From the NCBI RefSeq assembly GCF_026001925.1, contig NZ_AP021869.1, positions 1 to 64,000 on the forward strand: a DNA stretch of 64,000 nucleotides. The letters run 5' to 3'. Made by a program: the position numbers and the translations under genes. The notes under the pieces are model-generated. The model saw nothing but the letters and a program-made list of their open reading frames with translations, did not search any database and had not been told where the DNA came from. Below, one piece after another: positions 58,531 through 64,000 of the stretch. Each line of letters opens with the position of its first letter. The stretch's first letter is position 1. Source of the stretch: Vibrio gangliei (GTDB lineage Bacteria; Pseudomonadota; Gammaproteobacteria; Enterobacterales; Vibrionaceae).

Positions 58531-60342
58531 ATGAAAAAAATAACTATTGCGACAGGGCTGAGTGCTGTTGCGAGCGGTGTATTACTGTCTTTTCCTTCTT
58601 ATGCTCAAACTGCTGAGCAAAAATCCGCTACCACCGATGTGATGCTAGTGACGGCCACTAAGCGTACTGAGCCTGTGACTAATCTTGTTACCCCTATTAT
58701 CCAAATTTCTAAACAAGATATTGTTAATTCTCAAGCAAATACGTTGAGTGATGTTCTGCGTCAGTTACCTGGCGTTCAATTAACTCATAATGGTGGTCCA
58801 AATCAACCCGCTCGTGTTTACGTACGTGGCAGTAATAATGTCGTAGTGCTGTTTAATGGCGTACGTTTAGGTAGTGCAACGTTAGGGTATGCCGATATTA
58901 GCCAAATCCCATTAGCTGGAGTGGAAAAGATCGAGTATTTACGCGGCTCTCGCGCGGCCGTATATGGTGCGGATGCCAGTGCAGGGGTAATCAACATCAT
59001 CACTCGTGGTGATAATAAAGAAAGCACAGGGACAGTGAAAGCGACGGGTGGTTCAAATGGTTATCAAGCTTATACGGGATCTGTGGCGATGGTGCCGAGT
59101 GAAAAAGCTTGGGCCAATGTGACTGCTCAATATCAGCATAGCGATGGCTATAATGTAGCGGAATTTGGTAATGATGATCGTGATGGTTATGAAAATACAA
59201 ATGTCATCGCTGATTGGGGTGTGCAGTTAGATGATAACTGGTTGATCCGTATGAATGGCTATTATCACCAAGGTCAAACTGAATATGACTATGATCCAGC
59301 TTGGGGCGCGAGCGCTGATCAGAATAAAACCAATAATTACAATATTAATGGTCAGGTGATTTATACCTCAGAACGTTTTGTGTCTAATCTGACTTATGGT
59401 AACAGTCAGGATAAATCGAAAACTCAACACAATGTACCTTCATCGCAAACTGTCACTAAAAGCAATCAAGTAACTTGGAGAAATAATGTCTTAATCACTC
59501 AAGCGGATTCGATCGGTTTTGGTGCTGAATATTTAAATAATGACGTTGGTGATTCAGATACTGCTTATGATGTGCAAGAACGTGATAATAAAGCAGCCTA
59601 TTTAACGTTAGGTCATAATGGTGAAATTCTTCAATTAGAAGGAAGTGTGCGCTTTGATAACAATGAACAATTTGGCGATAAAACAACATGGCAATTTGGG
59701 GCAGGTTGGCAGCTTATTGAATCATTAAGGCTAACAACGAATGTTGGCACAGGATTTAAAGCACCAACCTTTAATGACCTTTATTACCCAGGCTTTGGGA
59801 ACCCTGATTTAAAACCGGAAGAATCAACCAACTATGAAGTGGCTTTAGAAGGTGAGCATAGTTGGTTAGATTGGCGTTTAGCGGGTTTTTATAATGATAT
59901 TGATAATCGGATTTCTTGCCAGCCTGTTTATTCAACTTGCGATAATGACAATGTGATTATTCAAGGCGTTGAATGGGTGGGGAATTTTGAAACAGGTCCG
60001 CTATACCACCAAGTGTCTTTGGAATATTTAAAGCCAGAGGATAAAGACAGTGGTCAAGACGCCGTTCGTATTGCTCGTCAGAACTATAAATGGCAAGTTG
60101 GCTATCAAGGTGATAATTGGCAAACGAACTTAAGTTATGTCTATCAAGGGAAGCGCTATGACTCTGGTAACGTTCGTTTAGATGGCTACAGTCTAGTTAA
60201 TTTGGCGGCAAGTTATGACCTTACTGCGAATTGGGTAGTTTCCGCTCGTATTGATAACTTATTCGATGCCGATTATGAAACTGCGTCAACCTATATTGAA
60301 CCTGAAAGGACTTATTACGGTTCGATTGCTTACCAATTCTAA
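58531..60342 (+). CDS. btuB: TonB-dependent vitamin B12 receptor BtuB
   Basis: This 603-residue outer-membrane beta-barrel has a signal peptide (1-25, ending PSYAQ), a TonB box DVMLVTA (about 36-42), a plug domain (RVYVRGSNNVVVLFNGVRLG; GSRAAVYGADASAGVINI) and a 22-strand barrel ending in the aromatic C-terminus AYQF. It brings cobalamin across the outer membrane with TonB energy. It is regulated by the riboswitch ahead. Longer than nothing unusual; a normal size. Confidence 0.94.
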   Translation: MKKITIATGLSAVASGVLLSFPSYAQTAEQKSATTDVMLVTATKRTEPVTNLVTPIIQISKQDIVNSQANTLSDVLRQLPGVQLTHNGGPNQPARVYVRGSNNVVVLFNGVRLGSATLGYADISQIPLAGVEKIEYLRGSRAAVYGADASAGVINIITRGDNKESTGTVKATGGSNGYQAYTGSVAMVPSEKAWANVTAQYQHSDGYNVAEFGNDDRDGYENTNVIADWGVQLDDNWLIRMNGYYHQGQTEYDYDPAWGASADQNKTNNYNINGQVIYTSERFVSNLTYGNSQDKSKTQHNVPSSQTVTKSNQVTWRNNVLITQADSIGFGAEYLNNDVGDSDTAYDVQERDNKAAYLTLGHNGEILQLEGSVRFDNNEQFGDKTTWQFGAGWQLIESLRLTTNVGTGFKAPTFNDLYYPGFGNPDLKPEESTNYEVALEGEHSWLDWRLAGFYNDIDNRISCQPVYSTCDNDNVIIQGVEWVGNFETGPLYHQVSLEYLKPEDKDSGQDAVRIARQNYKWQVGYQGDNWQTNLSYVYQGKRYDSGNVRLDGYSLVNLAASYDLTANWVVSARIDNLFDADYETASTYIEPERTYYGSIAYQF

Positions 60343-60354
60343 TGATTACAAACT

Positions 60355-60390
60355 AAGTGCCTCCTCAGCGGGGCACTTTCATTTTATTTC
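60355..60390 (+). terminator. Terminator after btuB
   Basis: AAGTGCC (60355-60361) pairs with GGCACTT (60372-60378), followed by a T-rich stretch. Confidence 0.75.
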
Positions 60391-60462
60391 CGCAATATTT
60401 CCATTCCCATAATAAGCCGAGTATTATGCCACCCAGTGCATTTCAGTGTTTAAGTGGGTAGC

Positions 60463-61269
60463 GTGGATAATTCTATTACTTCAGTTCCTAAGGTATTGGT
60501 TTTTGATTCTGGTGTTGGAGGCTTGTCAGTCTATCAACAGATAGAGCAAAGCTACTCGCAACTTGATTATCTCTACTTATTTGATAATGAAGGCTACCCT
60601 TATGGTGAATTGCCAGAACACGTGTTGATTGAGCGAGTGATGAACCTTGTGGTGACAATGGCTAAGCAAGAGCAGGTGGACATAGTCGTCATCGCTTGTA
60701 ACACGGCTAGCACTATTGTTTTACCGCATTTACGACAAGCGCTTACGATTCCCGTAGTCGGAGTGGTGCCTGCAATTAAACCCGCAGCTCAACTTGCCAA
60801 ACGAGCGATTGGGCTGATTGCAACACCAGCTACCGTTCAGCGACCTTATACTCATCAATTGATTGAAGAATTCTCTCCTTACACAGATGTGAAACTGCTG
60901 GGGTCGACGCGCCTTGTTACCATGGCAGAAGAAAAACTGCGTGGTCAAACCGTTAATTTGGACGAATTAACGCATATATTGCAGCCACTCATCGGACAAA
61001 TTGATGTCGCGGTTTTGGGGTGTACCCATTTTCCGTTATTAAAAGCTGAAATTGCACAAGTATTCGGTAGTGGGGTTGTGCTGGTGGACTCTGGTCTAGC
61101 AATAGCAAAGCGAGTTGGAACGATATTGAAACTGGAACAAAGTGAAGTCGTGCTACAAAAACAACACGCTATATACAGCAGTGCCGCACCTTGGGAGGGC
61201 GCGGCACTGAATAAAGGGGTTGCTCAGTTTGGCTTTAAAGCTATTCAGCCATTCCGCCTTCATGTTTAG
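60463..61269 (+). CDS. murI: Glutamate racemase MurI
   Basis: This enzyme of 268 residues supplies D-glutamate for peptidoglycan. The two catalytic cysteines are in [10 protein letters not shown] and LGCTHFPLL; the N-terminal [13 protein letters not shown] is the substrate-binding start. No ATG is available; GTG 60463 has AAGTGG ahead, and GTG 60454 is another option. The 3-prime end overlaps by 29 bp the end of the convergent RRM gene, so transcripts are complementary there. Confidence 0.93.
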   Translation: MDNSITSVPKVLVFDSGVGGLSVYQQIEQSYSQLDYLYLFDNEGYPYGELPEHVLIERVMNLVVTMAKQEQVDIVVIACNTASTIVLPHLRQALTIPVVGVVPAIKPAAQLAKRAIGLIATPATVQRPYTHQLIEEFSPYTDVKLLGSTRLVTMAEEKLRGQTVNLDELTHILQPLIGQIDVAVLGCTHFPLLKAEIAQVFGSGVVLVDSGLAIAKRVGTILKLEQSEVVLQKQHAIYSSAAPWEGAALNKGVAQFGFKAIQPFRLHV

Positions 61270-61687
61270 GATCATTAGCAACACGAACTTTTAAAGTGCG
61301 CTGCATATAATCCTTTTCATTAAGTGCTGAAATTACTCCATCGGTATCTGACTCGGCAACAACCACAAAACCAAATCCACGACGCTTACCTGTACGCTTG
61401 TCCTTCATGAGACGAACAGCAAACACCTCACCATATTCCGAAAATAACTGGCGAACATTGGATTCGTTTGCTTTATAAGGCAGGTTGCCGACATAAAGTG
61501 TTTGAGTTGAAGCTTTTTCTGATGAGTCCTGAGATTGGCTTGATGAAGAGTTTGCTGTAACGACAAAAGTGGCAATCACACCAATCAAGAAGCTTCCCCA
61601 TGCTGGGATGACATCTGTTACTGAAAAAATAACAGCGCCCAATACTGCAATAGCAATAACCATAACGGTCGATTTTTTAGAGTTCAT
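61241..61687 (-). CDS. Membrane-anchored RRM RNA-binding protein
   Basis: This 148-residue protein has two N-terminal hydrophobic helices (about 8-24 and 28-45), a Ser/Gln-rich linker, and a complete RNA-recognition motif at about 62-138. RNP2 is LYVGNL and RNP1 is [10 protein letters not shown], with aromatic residues in place. RRM proteins are scarce in gammaproteobacteria, and tethering one to the membrane is unusual. It lies between murI and the rRNA operon, as in other Vibrio. Its RNA target is unknown; it may respond to cold or membrane stress, but nothing here shows that. Confidence 0.85.
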   Translation of the reverse strand: MNSKKSTVMVIAIAVLGAVIFSVTDVIPAWGSFLIGVIATFVVTANSSSSQSQDSSEKASTQTLYVGNLPYKANESNVRQLFSEYGEVFAVRLMKDKRTGKRRGFGFVVVAESDTDGVISALNEKDYMQRTLKVRVANDPKHEGGMAE

Positions 61688-61883
61688 ATTGGAATACTAC
61701 TAGTTGAATAAAAGAAAAAATAAGAATGCGTCTATAAGTATAAGATAGACTTTTCGATCTTACGTTTAATAGCCGATATTTACCAACGAATTGCTGTGAT
61801 ACTGCTCAAATGTTTAAATTATAATCACAAAATAATGATTTGCTTCAAAAAACAGCACTTGAAAATTATTTTATAAAAAAGCC

Positions 61884-61911
61884 TTGCCAAGGGAAAAGAA
61901 CTCCCTATAAT
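61884..61911 (+). promoter_or_regulatory. rRNA operon promoter P1
   Basis: TTGCCA (61884-61889) and a perfect TATAAT (61906-61911) are 16 bp apart, with a GC-rich discriminator GCGCCC right after, typical of stringently controlled rRNA promoters. AT-rich DNA upstream looks like an UP element. Confidence 0.8.
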
Positions 61912-62010
61912 GCGCCCTCACTGACACGGAGCACGCAGCCAGACTGCAGCACGGTTCAGAGGTCAAAAGTCTCTTTAAAAAAGACTTTAGAAAATAAATC
62001 AAAAAAGTGT

Positions 62011-62038
62011 TTGACACCATGGTTTATTGAGCTAGAAT
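62011..62038 (+). promoter_or_regulatory. rRNA operon promoter P2
   Basis: TTGACA (62011-62016) and TAGAAT (62033-62038) are 16 bp apart, about 230 bp before the 16S gene; GGCCGCC follows. Confidence 0.8.
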
Positions 62039-62086
62039 GGCCGCCCTGTTCAGCGAGATGCGCTAAGCAATCTCAATAAGAACAAC

Positions 62087-62098
62087 GCTCTTTAACAA
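62087..62098 (+). promoter_or_regulatory. boxA antitermination site of the rRNA leader
   Basis: GCTCTTTAACAA matches the boxA consensus that recruits NusB-NusE. Downstream, sequences near 62124-62167 (CACTCGTTGAT ... ATCAATGAACTGAGTG) can pair, as in the RNase III processing stem. Confidence 0.8.
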
Positions 62099-62270
62099 TT
62101 TAAACCTATCAATCTGTGTGGGCACTCGTTGATGATAATCAAAAAAGATTTATCAATGAACTGAGTGACCAATTTGATACTTCGGTATCGAGCACAGTCA
62201 ATTCAACATTACTTAGTAATGCTAAATATCAGAATTCATTGAGCCGAAGCTTTTAGCTTCAACAAAACTT

Positions 62271-63812
<1,542 letters not shown>

Positions 63813-63880
63813 CGTAAAGATTGTGCATTGATGAGTGTTCACACAGATTGATTAGGTTTAGAAAGTAAGAGTTTCATGTT

Positions 63881-63957
63881 GGGTCTGTAGCTCAGCTGGT
63901 TAGAGCGCTCGCCTGATAAGCGGGAGGTCGGTGGTTCAAGTCCACTCAGACCCACCA
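63881..63957 (+). tRNA. tRNA-Ile (GAT anticodon)
   Basis: This 77-nt gene folds as a cloverleaf: acceptor GGGTCTG/CAGACCC, D arm, anticodon loop CTGATAA with anticodon GAT, T arm GGTTCAAGTCC and encoded CCA. It lies 68 bp past 16S in the ITS. A tRNA-Ala usually follows but is not in the window; 23S is beyond the edge. Confidence 0.96.
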
Positions 63958-64000
63958 ATCTTTCCTAAAAGATTGGCTGACATGAATTTCGATGGGGTTA

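Noticed and set aside
61840-62079. 79-codon frame in the rRNA leader
   Set aside because: It spans rRNA promoters P1 and P2, so it is a chance frame in a non-coding leader.

Overview
The window is the replication-origin region of chromosome 1 of a Vibrionaceae bacterium, most likely a Vibrio. The evidence is the gene order oriC-mioC-mnmE-yidC-yidD-rnpA-rpmH / dnaA-dnaN-recF-gyrB / ibpA-avtA-glyS-glyQ, the later blocks rsmD-ftsY-ftsE-ftsX-rpoH and sthA-fabR-trmA-btuB-murI-rrn, and the 16S gene itself. Species cannot be fixed from sequence reading alone. I see no prophage, IS transposase, CRISPR array or integron. Most of the window is conserved housekeeping sequence with a few accessory insertions.

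Layout. 1-480 is oriC, with DnaA boxes, phased AT-rich 12/13-mers and 15 GATC sites. 0.5-9.6 kb is a minus-strand block: mioC, mnmE, the rpmH-rnpA-yidD-yidC translation and membrane-insertion operon, and a cystine-type amino-acid ABC transporter whose operon is split by a YddA-type ABC exporter gene. 9.7-16 kb is the dnaA-dnaN-recF-gyrB operon behind a DnaA-box and GATC-rich leader. 16-21.4 kb holds the small heat-shock gene ibpA (sigma-32-like promoter plus ROSE-like RNA thermometer), avtA and glyQS. 21.5-28.4 kb carries mntP, tusA, cyaY and the lptM-lysA-dapF-DUF484-xerC-yigB run. 28.4-33 kb has a DTW-domain gene, a lipoprotein gene, a 287-bp palindromic repeat, an EVE-domain gene, yigL and pldB.

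33.1-36.3 kb is an accessory arsenate-resistance operon: arsR, an ArsJ-associated GAPDH, a Cys-dependent phosphatase-like gene and arsJ. Family knowledge predicts that the GAPDH makes 1-arseno-3-phosphoglycerate and ArsJ exports it. The phosphatase-like gene has no obvious role in that scheme. 36.4-41.4 kb is mostly small membrane proteins, including a 25-residue one, plus an AT-rich, C-poor gap of about 650 bp. 41.5-45.6 kb is ftsY-ftsE-ftsX and rpoH.

The rpoH-glpE spacer (45.66-45.91 kb) resembles oriC: two perfect DnaA boxes, eight GATC sites, and two words shared with oriC. 46-51.3 kb is glpE, glpG, ubiC, ubiA and plsB. 51.5-54.6 kb is lexA with two SOS boxes, then a methyltransferase gene under a strong Fur box inserted before the MATE gene dinF. 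54.6-64 kb is sthA, fabR, trmA, a cobalamin riboswitch with btuB, murI, a membrane-anchored RRM protein whose gene overlaps murI tail to tail, and an rRNA operon (two promoters, boxA, 16S, tRNA-Ile) that runs off the right edge.

No single large undescribed system stands out. The observations most worth following are the oriC-like module after rpoH, the phosphatase in the arsJ operon, the Fur-controlled methyltransferase between lexA and dinF, the membrane-tethered RRM protein, a candidate sRNA between tusA and cyaY, and the 25-residue membrane protein.
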